Of a stretch of 64,000 nt of DNA, positions 48,330-59,875 are shown piece after piece. Numbering within the stretch: position 1 is the stretch's first letter; the number at the start of each line of letters is the position of its first letter. The translations under genes were made by a program, and so were the position numbers. The DNA is taken from the NCBI GenBank assembly GCA_905182995.1, contig CAJJDP010000041.1, positions 248,589-312,588 on the forward strand. Direction: 5' to 3'. The notes beneath the pieces were generated by a model. That model was not told where the DNA came from. It saw nothing but the letters and a program-made list of their open reading frames with translations, and made no database searches. This DNA is from Paramecium octaurelia. Lineage: Eukaryota; Ciliophora; Oligohymenophorea; Peniculida; Parameciidae.

Positions 48330-48334
48330 AACAT
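48038..48334 (-). repeat. Right arm of a perfect 297-bp inverted repeat
   Basis: Partner of 44461-44757, in reverse orientation, about 3.28 kb away. The repeat covers the gene at 48026-48329 except its first 12 bases. Sequences flanking the two outer edges are unlike each other, and I see no target-site duplication. Confidence 0.95.
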
Positions 48335-48615
48335 TAATAATAATCTGTATTTCTAAATCAATACATCATTTTATTCTAATGGCAATCCTTAAAATAATTG
48401 TTTTGTCTAAATTTAGATATCATTGTTACACAGTATTATATAGTTTATTAAATTTATTTACTTATGAAATCATAAATATTCTAAAAAGGGTTATTTGGGG
48501 TTGTTGCTATAGGATTTAGTTATGGAATTTATCGGATATTTAGAGGGGTAGAGTGAGTATTTGGTATATTTAGTTGACGAAAGCAGAGCTTCGTGAGAAT
48601 ATACAAAAATAGATA

Positions 48616-49519
48616 ATGCATTGTTATAATGAGAGTGTTAATGGGGGGTTTGTAGAACCATTTGATGTGTTACAAACTTTTTCTAAAAACGAACAAGGGA
48701 TAGAATTTCACATAAAATTAGTGAAATCTCTGGCCAAGAAACCAGTGGGTCATTAATAAAATGTAAGCAGAAGTATAAACATATATGTAGATTGATCCTT
48801 TAATTGAACCTTTCCAACCTGGACAGTTGATTATGAAGCTCGAGAATTATAATCTGTTATTGAATAAATATCCTGTTAATCCATACCATACATTGTTGGT
48901 GCCAAAATAATTTATCCATTAAAGTGAAAAGTTCAGCAAAGATTACTTAAGTTTAGCCTATGATGTATTATGCGCAGTGGAGGGATTTGCATTTTTTAAT
49001 TCTCATAGTGAGGCGGGGGCTTCTTTAGATCACAAACATGTTTAAATTGTGTCTAAATTAGCATTTCAAAGTGCAAATATATTAAATCACATTAGAGAAT
49101 GGTGGTTTGAGAGGAGTGTGAAATAGCCAAACAAATTTACAAGGTTGAGGTACTTAAAAAAGATCAAACATTTTATATTATTTTTTAATCAGGATTTATT
49201 ATAAAGCAAGAATTGTGATGAGTTATAGTAATAGAATTTAATTTACGAGACTTATGAAAAGCTATTGGATAAGTGTAAAGTAGAGGATATTAGGGATTTC
49301 AAACACAACTTAATAATGACTTAGGAGTTTATGATGATAGTAGTTCGAAAGAAAGCAACTTATAATGGAGTATCATTTAATGCAGTATGTTTTACAGGGT
49401 CTTTATTGGCTAAGAATGAGCAGGAATGCGAGAAATTAAAGCAAGCGAGAATAATAGAAATTCTAGACAATTTGGCTGAAGTGGACGAATCTGTTTATTC
49501 TGATATTGATGAATGCTGA
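48616..49519 (+). CDS. Ap4A phosphorylase-like (ATP adenylyltransferase, HIT superfamily)
   Basis: About 291 residues with one intron (48763-48790). These enzymes split diadenosine tetraphosphate by phosphorolysis or hydrolysis. The N-terminal part has IEFHIKLVKSLAKKP. The core has NPYHTLLVPKQF, then FFNSHSEAGASLDHKHVQ. The last part is the His-x-His-x-Gln nucleotide-binding motif, with a nearby Ser/Gly loop. The C-terminal lobe reads HNLIMTQEFMMIVVRKKATY, then NAVCFTGSLL, as in the family. The start is uncertain: ATG 48616 is the first in frame, but the frame is open upstream without another ATG, so a 5' exon may be missing. The protein is shorter than yeast Apa1/2 (about 321). Confidence 0.85.
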
Positions 49520-49548
49520 TATAATATCCAATTACATTTATATAATTT

Positions 49549-50572
49549 TCAAGTAAAAAAGATTTCAATTTAATCCTCTATCTATTATTTACAAATGGGA
49601 CATTTTTGTTACTTAAGTCTTTATAGACATTCATGACAAATGGTAAGGTGTTTGCAAGGTTTAATAATGATGTTTCTTGGTCTTTCATAGCAAATCTGAC
49701 ATTCATAATTATCAATTTCTAAGTATTTTTATCCTCTTAACTTATCTAATCTTGCCTTTTCTCTCTCTTTAAGAATTTTAAAAATCAAATTTTTAACATT
49801 GCAACCAAAAATATATGTCCAAATAGTAAATATAATAACTAAAATTGCTATTGTTAATCTCTTATATTTAATCTATTATTAAATTATCTACAACAATTGT
49901 TTCTTGCTTTTGAGAATGAATTTTGGATTTTAGAGGAACATCTTATTCAGCTTTTTATCTAGTATAACTTCACCATATAATACATAGAACTCCCTTGCTA
50001 TGATACCATATTCTCTTTCCAATTATCCCGTGTGAAATCCTTTGAGAAATAGTTTTCTTATTTTGATTTAATTAAATGTCTTGAGAACGAAATTCGCAAA
50101 TTTTTAAAAGAAACTTAATTGTTTTGGTAGAAAGCGATCCCAGATATGACTCAGGGAAAATTGGTAATTAAGAGTTGAGTTTCTCCATATTTCAATTTTA
50201 TTGTAATAGTCAGCAACACTTAATTAAGATGCACCATGTTGGATGATTTTGATGAGTTTTTTTCTATGAAATAATGTTATGAATATACATGCCATTTTCA
50301 TAAACTTAATAGATTTTCTTTTCACTGATGATAAGAGGGACCTTTGAGATGATTGGACTATCTGATATCAACTCTCCTGCAATGAAGGCTTCAACTGTGG
50401 TTTGTTGTGTTTGATTGAAGTAATTTAGCAGAGAGGTGGGTGTAAATTCATTGATTTGTTAGTATTGTATGTATTTCTTCTTCAACTGTTAAAGCAAGGG
50501 TATGAGTTGATAAAGGGCGAAACCAGTGGCACTACTTCCGACAAATGAAAATATTGTGACTGGACTATCCAT
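49549..50572 (-). CDS. MUL1/MAPL-like membrane RING E3 ligase
   Basis: A 332-residue protein with one intron (50264-50288). It has a hydrophobic N-terminal region, a beta-rich GIDE/BAM-like middle (VEAFIAGELISDSPIISKVP, then EREYGIIAREFYVLYGEVIL), and a second membrane helix (LTIAILVIIFTIWTYIFG). The C-terminal C3HC4 RING reads CQICYERPRNIIIKPCKH and continues through a CHEC pair to CPIC. MUL1 is a mitochondrial outer-membrane ubiquitin/SUMO ligase controlling mitochondrial dynamics. The order of parts matches MUL1 well, whereas sequence identity outside the RING seems low. It is divergent from the ARM-like gene, with 56 bp between ATGs. Confidence 0.8.
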
Positions 50573-50628
50573 TATATAAATATATTAATATTACATGTTG
50601 TAAAGATGATATAAAATAAATAAATCTA

Positions 50629-53274
50629 ATGATTAGTGTGACAACTAAGACAGCTTTGTCATCTTTATTTGACATGGGTGTAGAATACATGACTCTGATT
50701 CAACATAACGATAATCGGTATTTTATAGTATTGGGAAACACTTCAATATTCTTTTTGAAAGAAGGATTTGACATATTGGAAGCAAAAGTGAGTTTTTAAT
50801 GTATTGATCGTTTGATAGTGTCATCTTAGGATATATATTTGTTTTAGATTCATTTCAATGGAAAAAGACCCAAGAATGTGCCACTCAAAATGAATATTCA
50901 TACTTTAGAACGAAGAGATTTGATCAAGTTTATTCAGTAGGGTTGGAAAACAGATTACATGTACAAGTTTCTGGAGGTGCGAGAATTGCCAACTTATAAG
51001 GGTAAGTTTAGGGATTACAACTACCAAGTGACAATGTTGAAGAAGCCATAAGTAGAACTGATGGAGAATCAAGAAATGTATAAGTACAATATGCATGTGC
51101 TCAACGGATACAACATCTTTTTTTTGAATTCATATTAGAATACAAAGAAAGGATTATATCGAAATGGATAGAACAAATCTCAATTCACTTTGCAAGTTTC
51201 AGAAACAAATGAGCTTGAAGTCTTGGAACATATGCACAACCATCAAGATATATAATATTATGCTGAATATTATGTGCATAATGCATTGTCAGAAGAAGAA
51301 AAATATTGGATAACTCATTCAGCCCCTTATTTTAAAAGAAGGAATTTGTACAATGATTTGGCAGAATGGAAGTGTTGGCAAACAAGAGCCAAGGTTGTCA
51401 TGAAACATCAAGATGAACCTCAACAAGGAACGAAGAAGAAAAGAGTCACTAAGTAAGCTGTTGAAATGGAATACGCTGTTATTATGATGAGAAGGAAGTA
51501 TCATCCCCCATATTTAGAGAATTTTGTTGACATTGTGCTTACCTTTCTTTATGATCCTAAATGCAAAGTTGAAGATAACAACCCTGAGGCTGATTAAGAG
51601 TAATAAGAATTAGAAGAGTAATTATAAGAATCTGAAAACGAGGAAGATGGAGAAGAGGAAAAAAAAAATGCAGGAGAAGCTTATATTGCAGCATATAAAC
51701 AATTGTATTCAGATTTCTATTGGTTGAATATTATGAGAGATGCTGCAGACTCAATTTATGCCTCAGATTTGAAACCCATGGATCCTATATACAAAGGGTT
51801 TCTGTAATTGATGGCTGATAGTCTCGTCTTTGATGAGGATTGGATGTTCTATGTCCAATAGAAACACTCTATAACTCCTAAAATCAGGGAAACCTTGGTT
51901 ATTCCTATTATTCAGGGATTCAAAATTTTATTTAATAAATCTGACAATGAAAAAGAATTAGATTAGAATAAGAGACCTGCAGTCATATTGGATGGATTCA
52001 AAAAGAGTTCATCAACTCAATTCTCTGAACTTAAACTAAGTGATAAATAAAAATAGGAAAAAACTAGGATATACATCTACAAAGTATCAAGGTACTTGGC
52101 TTCTTAATTGGATGGAGGCTACGACTCAAGTTTCAGATTTAAAACAATAATGAAGGCACATAATAATTATAAGGATGACGTCCTCAAATTGTTTGATTTC
52201 TGTTTATATTCTGTGTCAGAATAATCTGGAGTTAGTAATGATTTCATTATTGAAGAGGTATCTAAAAAGTTCCCAAAAATAGCCTATCAGAAATATATCT
52301 TTAATGAAAGAGTAATGATTTCCTTTTTAGATACAGATCTATTTAAAGAGGAACTTCTGAAGAAGGATTAACAATAATTATATATTGATCTGCTAATGCA
52401 TTTGTTGATACACGGGAAAACTACTAAATTAGCTACTTGCAAACACATTATCACTTATCATTCAAAAGATAAAGAGTAAATCACAGAGCAGATCATCAAT
52501 CTACAAAAAGGATTGATATCCCCATTGCTTATCGTATACTAGTCCGATCACCCTATGTTAAGCACGTATGCTTGTGTTGCTCTCTACAATATGTGTGCTA
52601 ATTCAAAGGAATTTAAGTATCAGATCATGAAGGAAAATGGGATTGCTTTGATCAACAGTAAATTGACGACCAATAATTAGAATGTCTTATTGTACACTTT
52701 GAAATTGATATTTTCATTAATGACTATCGTCCAGAATATCGAAGCCTTTCTCTAGTTGGATGTCATGAATACTTTGATTGGAATCATATAAAAGCATAAG
52801 GGATTCGCTCTGTACTCAGCTCAAGTCCTGGCTATGTGTTTTAAGATCTACACTAAATGCATCAGTAGAGACATGGATCTAAGAGATAAACTGGATCTGT
52901 TCTTCCAGGTTGTCGTGCTCATCAGTGATGTGTATTTCGTTGAAATAAAGGATGTAGACTTTTTGAAGGCAGAAGCTATCAATACCATATTCAAGATTTG
53001 TCATCTCAATATTGAGGATGAAAAATATTTGGAGAAAGTGCAGTCTGGGTTGATGCCTTATATTATACAATTATTATAAGTCCCCATTGAGAATGAGTTG
53101 TAGCAAAGCATTGTCAAGTTGATGTGTTTGATGATTGACAAACGTCAGAGCTTTCGGGAGCAATGGGAAGTGCAGACGATTGTTCCAATTATTGAGAAGT
53201 TTGAATCTGCTGACCCACCAATAAATGGAGCCGATTTTCTACTCAAGCAATTACTATTATCTGATAATAAATGA
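50629..53274 (+). CDS. Large helical-repeat (ARM/HEAT-like) protein, function unknown
   Basis: A single exon encoding 881 residues, unusual here for being intronless at this size. The first 115 residues look like a small beta domain (perhaps PH-like): YMTLIQHNDNRYFIVLGNTS. The region around residue 320 is acidic (EEEKKN and Glu runs). The second half has repeated pairs of helices such as HPMLSTYACVALYNMCAN and NVLLYTLKLIFSLMTI, typical of armadillo or HEAT folds. No catalytic motif is seen. It could be a scaffold or trafficking factor. I do not recognise the family. Confidence 0.75.
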
Positions 53275-53321
53275 ATTAATAATATCATTATCTTTGATTA
53301 TTTTAATTACAATCCACTTCT

Positions 53322-55467
53322 ATGAATAAAATCAACCATTAAGGTGTTAATTTATTGGTGTATGGAGTGCTACTCAATGTGAAACTGCACAAGATGAAAC
53401 GTACTTAAATTATTTTATTGTTAAGTCCAAATGAGGTTCGAATGATCTAAATGGTAATCATCTATCATATCTGTATCTTAGCTTGATCCCCTAGGCACTT
53501 TTAGTACCTATTTCGATCTCACCTAGATCTCGGACATCTAATAAAACGAGTAATCCAAACTAAAAATCATCAACATTCAAGGAGAATACATAAAACTGTA
53601 TTTCGAAAGTCCTTTCCAATTGATCACAATCAAAGAGGGATTGGAGTATTTGATTAAGGAAGGCAACAGGATCTAAAAACAACTTGATAGTTATAATCAA
53701 ATCTGGAGTAGTGCTCTCAAATTGATCACCAAAGCAGACATAGACATGGACAACAAACTCAACTTCAAGGAATTTCAATTCCTAATAGGGGAATTGCAAA
53801 TTGAAATTCCAGAAAGAAAACTAATTTAGATCTTTGAGAAAAATCATAAGAATAATCAATTAGACTAAGCAACCTTATATCAATTATTAATGGACATAAC
53901 ACGCAGACATGAACTAACAGAATTATATCAAAAATACAGTAGTAAACAAGAAGGAATGTTTGAAGATCCACTCTAAGCCATGCTAATGACAGATTCAGAC
54001 TTAAAATAGTTTTTCAAAGTAGAGTAAGGTTAAAATGATTATTAACCCAAAAGAAAATTATACAATTTTTATGATTTCCAAAATCTCGTATTTAGTGAAG
54101 AAAACTCACTATTTCAACCAACAGATGTAGACCTATCTTAGCCAATCACTAAATACCTAATTAATTCCTCACATAATACATATTTGGAAACAAATTAATT
54201 GACAGGTGAATCAAGCTGTTATGCATATTAAGATGCCTTCAAAATGGGATTTAAATGTGTTGAATTGGATTGTTGGGATAGTGATGATGGAGAACCAAAG
54301 GTTACTCATGGACACACTTTGGTTAATGACATCAAATTCAAGGATGTCATTTCTACAGTAAGAGACTTTGCTTTCTATAAGGATAATAATCCTGCCATTT
54401 TATCGCTTGAAATGCATTGTTGTTTGAAACAATAAAAGAGAATAGCAGAACTCTTATAAAGTATTCTTGGAGAAATGCTGTTTGTGGTTAAAGATTTCAA
54501 ATAAGAGAAGTTCTCTACATTACAATAACTGTAAAGGAAGGTTCTAGTTAAATACAAAGCAGATGATTCATTTTTATAAGAGAAATTGTAAACTCAATCT
54601 TCCTCATTATTCTTTACTCATTCACAAGACGATATGTTGATTAGATTCGAAGAGGATGATGATCAGGATCATTAAGTTAATATTAAACAATTTAGTCAAA
54701 CTCTTGATGAACATCAGAAGAAAATATGCAGAGAGTTATTAGAAATTACTTCATTATATGCAGTATCACTAAAATTGGACAAAAAGCCAGAATTAGTTTG
54801 GATTGTATCTAGTGTTTCAGAAGATAAAATATAGGATGTAATAAAGAAGAGTCACGGTAAATTCTAGGAATATGTTGATAATTATTTTGTTAGAGTCTAT
54901 CCTTTAGGACTGAGATTTGATTCGAGTAATTATGATCCATTCCCATCTTGGACTGCAGGAGCTCAGATGGTTGCTTTGAATATTCAGACCAAAGATTTGT
55001 TTATGTTGTAGAACTATGGAATGTTTCTTAACAGTTCCTATATTTTGAAATCTAATCAGGATGTACGAATGAACATTTATGTCCGTATCATTAGTGCAAC
55101 TAATCTTGTTTGGGAGGAAGCCAAACGTAGATAAGAAGAAATTGTTGATCCATACATTAAAATTAGAGTTGCAGGAAATAAAGATGACGTCAACAAATCA
55201 GATAAGTGGAGAACAGAAGTTGTTTAGGATAACGGATATCATCCAATCTTTAATTACTAATGTGTTATCTAACTAAAACATGCTTAATAAGATGTTATAT
55301 ATGTATAAGCCTATAGTTACTCCATGTTGGGAGATTCCTTGTTGGGCTAGTATTGTTTATCCCCACTTAACCTAAGGACGGGCTATAGAATAGTTCCTTT
55401 GTTAAATTCTCAGTTTAAAACTTTAGCTAATTCCTACGTTTTAGTGCATATCAAAATTGAATATTGA
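53322..55467 (+). CDS. PLC: Phosphoinositide-specific phospholipase C (delta-like)
   Basis: A 705-residue protein with one intron (53454-53481). It hydrolyses PIP2 to IP3 and diacylglycerol. Order: a PH-like N-terminus, an EF-hand-like helical region, and the X domain with both catalytic histidines in [14 protein letters not shown] and THGHTLV plus the acidic Ca2+ ligands ([10 protein letters not shown]). An acidic X-Y linker follows, then the Y domain ([34 protein letters not shown]) and a C2 domain ([13 protein letters not shown]). All catalytic elements look intact. The first EF-hand ligands are not obvious. It is convergent with the CEP19-like gene, with 26 bp between stops. Confidence 0.95.
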
Positions 55468-55493
55468 TCAAAATATATGTCAAGATAAAATTA

Positions 55494-55885
55494 TCAATCA
55501 AACATTTCCTCAATTATTTGACTATCAGTCTCCTCCTCTTCATATTCATTTTCATCATCTCTTTCCATTATCTATCTAAATTCGATCAACTTCTATACTA
55601 AACCTAAAACTTATTCAGGCTCTATGATATCAGGATCCAAAAATTCAGGGTGTTCATCAAATAACTGTTTAGTTATCTCAACCTCATCATCTAATCTTAT
55701 TAAATTTTATAAGTGTATGTTATACACTTTTTTTTTATTTTCCTGTATGCTTCTTTTATATAATAATCCTTTAATATTTATATTTAACTGATACCAATAA
55801 CAGGAGGATCGTATTTGATAACAAATCCTAAAGGAATAAACTTTTATTTTTATTTTTGTTTCTTTTATAAATTTATTTTATTCAT
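55494..55885 (-). CDS. CEP19-like small protein
   Basis: A 113-residue model with two introns (30 and 20 nt). The N-terminus is Lys/Gln-rich, followed by LGFVIKYDPPVIGIRLLYK. This resembles the CEP19 signature, in which a hydrophobic strand is followed by F/YxPP and a short basic helix. Then come a helix with EITKQLFDEHPEFLD and QVLGLVQKLIEF, and an acidic C-terminus (DDENEYEEEETDSQ). CEP19 is a centrosome/ciliary base protein that recruits RABL2. The assignment is a pattern match only. The 20-nt intron is at the lower limit but gives an exact in-frame join. Confidence 0.45.
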
Positions 55886-56187
55886 TAATTGTATTTATAT
55901 TAATTATAATACTATGATATCAAACCTAAATAAGGTCAAAAAACTATCAACAAATGAATTTATTATTATTATAAATTGTATTGTACTATTTCTTTTTTTA
56001 ATATCTTTATTAATTATCATAAGTGATCTTAAGATAAGTTATATTCTTTTATGATACCAAAGATCTCGCTTTTATATTTAATCTTTATCCTTGTGAATTA
56101 AAATATTTTGATATTTTCCTAAACTAATATAATCTAATTTGAAATGCTGTTTAATTTTGAAATACTTAGTTGAATTAATATCAGATT
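55886..56187. other. Intergenic, no gene seen
   Basis: About 300 bp between divergent starts of the CEP19-like gene and RPN7. An open frame around 55815-56054 (plus) is only an Ile/Phe-rich translation of AT-rich DNA and partly antisense to the CEP19-like gene. Nothing else seen. Confidence 0.55.
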
Positions 56188-57342
56188 ATGATTGCTTCCA
56201 AGGTTCAAATAAATGAGTATAACTCATACGTTGAATACATTTGGAAGAATTAGGACTTGAAGTAATTAAAACTTATATTGAGATTAGTATTAATTAAATT
56301 TAAAATTAAAATGGAGTAGGAGAAAACTTTCGAAGAATAGTTAGAGGCAGCAGAAAATAAAATAAAAGACTCTTAAGAGAATTTGGGAGATGTTGAGGTT
56401 AGAGATGCAATGCTTGAAAAAGCTTCATTGCAATAAAAATATAATAAATATGAAGATGTACATATGTATTATTATTTGAGGCAATCAAAACTTACATTGA
56501 CACATTACCTAAATCTGTTGGCATTGGTAAAAAAATGGACGTCCATTTCTTAATTTTACAAATATATTTAAAATAAAGAAACCTTGAAAAATTCAAGGAG
56601 CATTTGAATTAATAATAAATATTATTGGATTAAGGAGGTGATTGGGAAAGAAAGAACAGACTCAAAGTTTATGAGGGAATCTATTGTTTGATGATCAGAG
56701 ATATCACAAAAGCATGCAAATTATTCTTAGACTCTGTTGCCACATTCAATTCATCTGAAATCATATCCTACAATGAGGTTGTTAGTTACACAGTTCTAAC
56801 CAGTATCATATGTTTGGATAGATAATCCTTAAAGAAAAAGGTACATTAAAACCCAGAAGTAGTGGGAGTTTTGAGAGAGAATCAAGTCTTGAAAAGCTTC
56901 TTGGAATCATTTTTACAATGTGATTATAAAACACTCTTCTAGAAGTTTGGTATGGAATATCATTCATATTGTAGCAATTGTCAATGAAAATCTTTCACAT
57001 GATCAATACTTGAGTATCCATAGAAAATACTTAATTAGAGAATATAGAGTAGTTTTCTACTCCTAATTTTTGGAAAGCTATAAAACTGTAACATTGAATA
57101 ATATGGCAAAAGCATTTGGAGTCAGTGTACAATTTATTGATAGGTATCTAATTATTTTATTCATTAGAGAATTGAGTGAATTAATATCATCAAGAAGAAT
57201 CAATTGTAAAATTGATAAAGTTGCTGGGATCATCGAGTCATCTAGGGCTGATGATAGAAACTAACTCTATAATAATTTAATTAAATAGGGAGATTATCTA
57301 CTCAATAGAGTTTAGAAACTATCAAGATTAACAGATTTATGA
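56188..57342 (+). CDS. RPN7: 26S proteasome regulatory subunit Rpn7 (PSMD6)
   Basis: A 360-residue PCI-domain subunit of the proteasome lid, close in length to human PSMD6 (389). Introns are 56458-56480, 56950-56974 and 57144-57167. Diagnostic stretches are ENLGDVEVRDAMLEKA, QGGDWERKNRLKVYEGIYCL, TFNSSEIISYNEVVSYTV, and the C-terminal winged helix with INCKIDKVAGIIESSR and GDYLLNRVQKLSRLTDL. The chosen start (56188) is the first ATG after an in-frame TGA. A start at 56311 would lose the conserved first helix. The last intron is 24 nt, a multiple of three without TGA in frame, so its retention would only insert eight residues. Confidence 0.95.
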
Positions 57343-57748
57343 CATTATAAGTATAAGAACGATAGTCTATTATAAGGATATTTTAGATATTAATATAAAT
57401 CTGTTTTATTATTTTTATTGCTAAAACCATTTTTAACATTAAACATTAAGATCCCATTGCAAATAGATGGCTGTAACTTTATAGAATTAATTAAACTTAC
57501 TGGAGAGAGAGATTCCAACTAACAAAATATATGTAATAAAAGTTTAATTTTTCTGTTTGTTTTAATTAAATTATTAAGTAAATAAATCCACTTTTATTTG
57601 ATATAAATAAATTCAAGTAACTCTATTTTAAATGAGAATTTAGAAATACTAATCTTATTGGGTTAATAATTCTCATTTGAATGAAAATTAATAATTTATC
57701 TATTGATAAATTGTTTTATATTGAAACACATTAATCATTTAATTAAAA
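57343..57748. other. Intergenic, no gene seen
   Basis: About 400 bp between RPN7 and the THP3-like gene, both on the plus strand. It must hold the RPN7 terminator and the next promoter. I recognise no element and no protein-like frame. Confidence 0.55.
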
Positions 57749-59852
57749 ATGAACAATAATAAAAGATAAACAATAGAAGATGCTATGAGAGCAGAGAAGA
57801 TTTATTAAAGTCAAAACTAATCATCTTAGTAATCTATGTATCAAAACTATTATGGATATAACTAATATATGCCATATGGGTACTAGTAAATGATGCCAAA
57901 TCAATATTAATATAATCAATATCATCCATATAATTATCAAATGTTACAAACCCAATGTATATGATTATTTAAAGCTAGAACAAAACAATCTCATGGGTAA
58001 TCTAAATAACATTTACAGACCTTAGTCATAGTATCTCCAACAATCTAATCCTGCTTTAAATACCCAATAAAAAGTATCCTAACCACTCTAACAAGTGAAT
58101 CAACAATAGCCATAGCAACCATAAAATATTTAATAAGTTCAAGATTAATAATAAAAAAATGCGATGAACAATAGGATTGAGAAAGAGTAGAATCAATTTC
58201 TACCTCCTGTAGATGTTTCAGAGTTGGATCAACCTTCAAGATGGGAAAATGAAATTAAGTTATACTCTTACTTATATCGGAAGTTAAATGTTGAAATGCC
58301 TAATTTAGTTAGTATGACTATTTTAATAACCAAAATAGGTGCGAGATTTTGTAATTCCAGAGAAATATTTAACGAATAATCCTCTGTTACTGTTAAATAG
58401 TATGTAGAGAGGGCATTTAATAAATGTCAATCTGATGGAGAGCGAAATCACATGGAGCAATATTTAAAGACTACAATTGCAGAAGCCAAACGCAAAAACG
58501 AATACAGCATAAGGGATTGGTCTAAATTTCCATTGCCAACACTTCCTAGAGAGAATTAAATACGAAATTAGTCGTTATTTTCTTAACCTCTCCAAATAAA
58601 ACAAAGCACAGCTATGGCATTGAATTCATTAGGCTAAACAAGTAAATTTGGGGCTCCAAGTTAAGCCCAACCTATTGGACCAGCGTAAAGTAATGGTTCT
58701 TAATAATAGAAATTACAGCATCTACTAGTATTTAAAATTTGATGTCTTTAAACGATTAACTGAAATAGTAATAAGTTGATACTATAAATCAACATCATAT
58801 GAAAAATAAGAAAATTGACTATAGCATAGATTTGGCAATGCTATAATTCGGAAAATTACAGCCCAATGCATCAATATAGATTAAATAACAATAAAAATAG
58901 ATTAAAAAAAAAATAGAGGAAGAAGACCAATTTATTTCAACAAATATGAAAATTACAGTATTTTGGAATTAAATTTATTTTTAAGGGAACTTGTGAAGAC
59001 TTAGAAAAACCATATTATAGACTTACTGGTTTGCCTGATCCTAATACCATTAGACCAGAACACATTTTAAAAAAGGCTTTAAATCATCTTCTGGAGAAGT
59101 GGAAGAACTATTAGGCAGATTATAATTTCACAATCGAGCAATTCAGATCAATAAGATAGGATTTGTTGGTTCAACATATAGAAAATAGATTTACAGTCTA
59201 AGTGTACGAAGAAAATGCTAGAATTTGTTTAGAATGTGGAGATTTCCCAAGATATGAAAGTTGTTGGACTATGTTGTGTGATTTGTACGACATGATAAGC
59301 ATAAGTGAAGGGAAGGATGCCAATTTCATAGGAAATAAAGTTGAATTTGATAGTTATAGGATTGTTTATCTAACAATGTTAAATAAATAAGATTAATTAG
59401 TCAAAATATTACATTAGAATCCTGATGATTAGAGAATTAAATTTGCTCTTGGGTATATAAATTATTCATGATTTTTAGGATAAGAGAGTCTTATAAATGT
59501 GGAAATTATGTTAAACTATTTAAGGATTATAAAGAATCAAGTGAGACAATGGGAAGTATTATTAATCATTTTTTAGTTAGAATTAGAGTAAAAGCTTTGA
59601 AATAAATAGTAAAAACGTATAAATAATAAATTATCTTTAGATATATATCAAATATAGAATTAGAGTATTTAGCCTAATTGTTGGCATTTTAGGATGTTGA
59701 CCAATTCAGACAGTTTATGTAGTATTTTGGTATCAATATATTTTTAAATCGAAATAGAACTTGTAAGATTTGACGAAACCTTGACATATTTATTAACCAA
59801 ACAAAGTATAAATGCCTTTGATAATATTAATTTCGATAAGTTGAATGAGTGA
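57749..59852 (+). CDS. SAC3/GANP-domain protein of the THP3/LENG8 type
   Basis: A 652-residue model with introns at 57957-57978, 58728-58768, 58958-58985, 59453-59478 and 59730-59757. The first 110 residues are low-complexity Gln/Tyr/Asn. Then come YVERAFNKCQSDGERNHMEQ and the DWSKFPLP motif, both typical of LENG8/Thp3. The SAC3/GANP core follows a Gln-rich linker: KKALNHLLEKWKNY, FRSIRQDLLVQHI, RFTVQVYEENARICLECGDF. THP3 works with Csn12 and the Sem1 protein in mRNA maturation and transcription elongation. The 41-nt intron is long for this organism, yet the total exon length is divisible by three only with it. Confidence 0.85.
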
Positions 59853-59875
59853 GATAAGTAATAATATATTTATTA

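Noticed and set aside
44461-48334. Inverted repeat as terminal repeats of a DNA transposon
   Set aside because: The arms encode a host-like gene, no target-site duplication is visible, and the interior has no transposase catalytic domain. The HTH gene lacks a DDE part.
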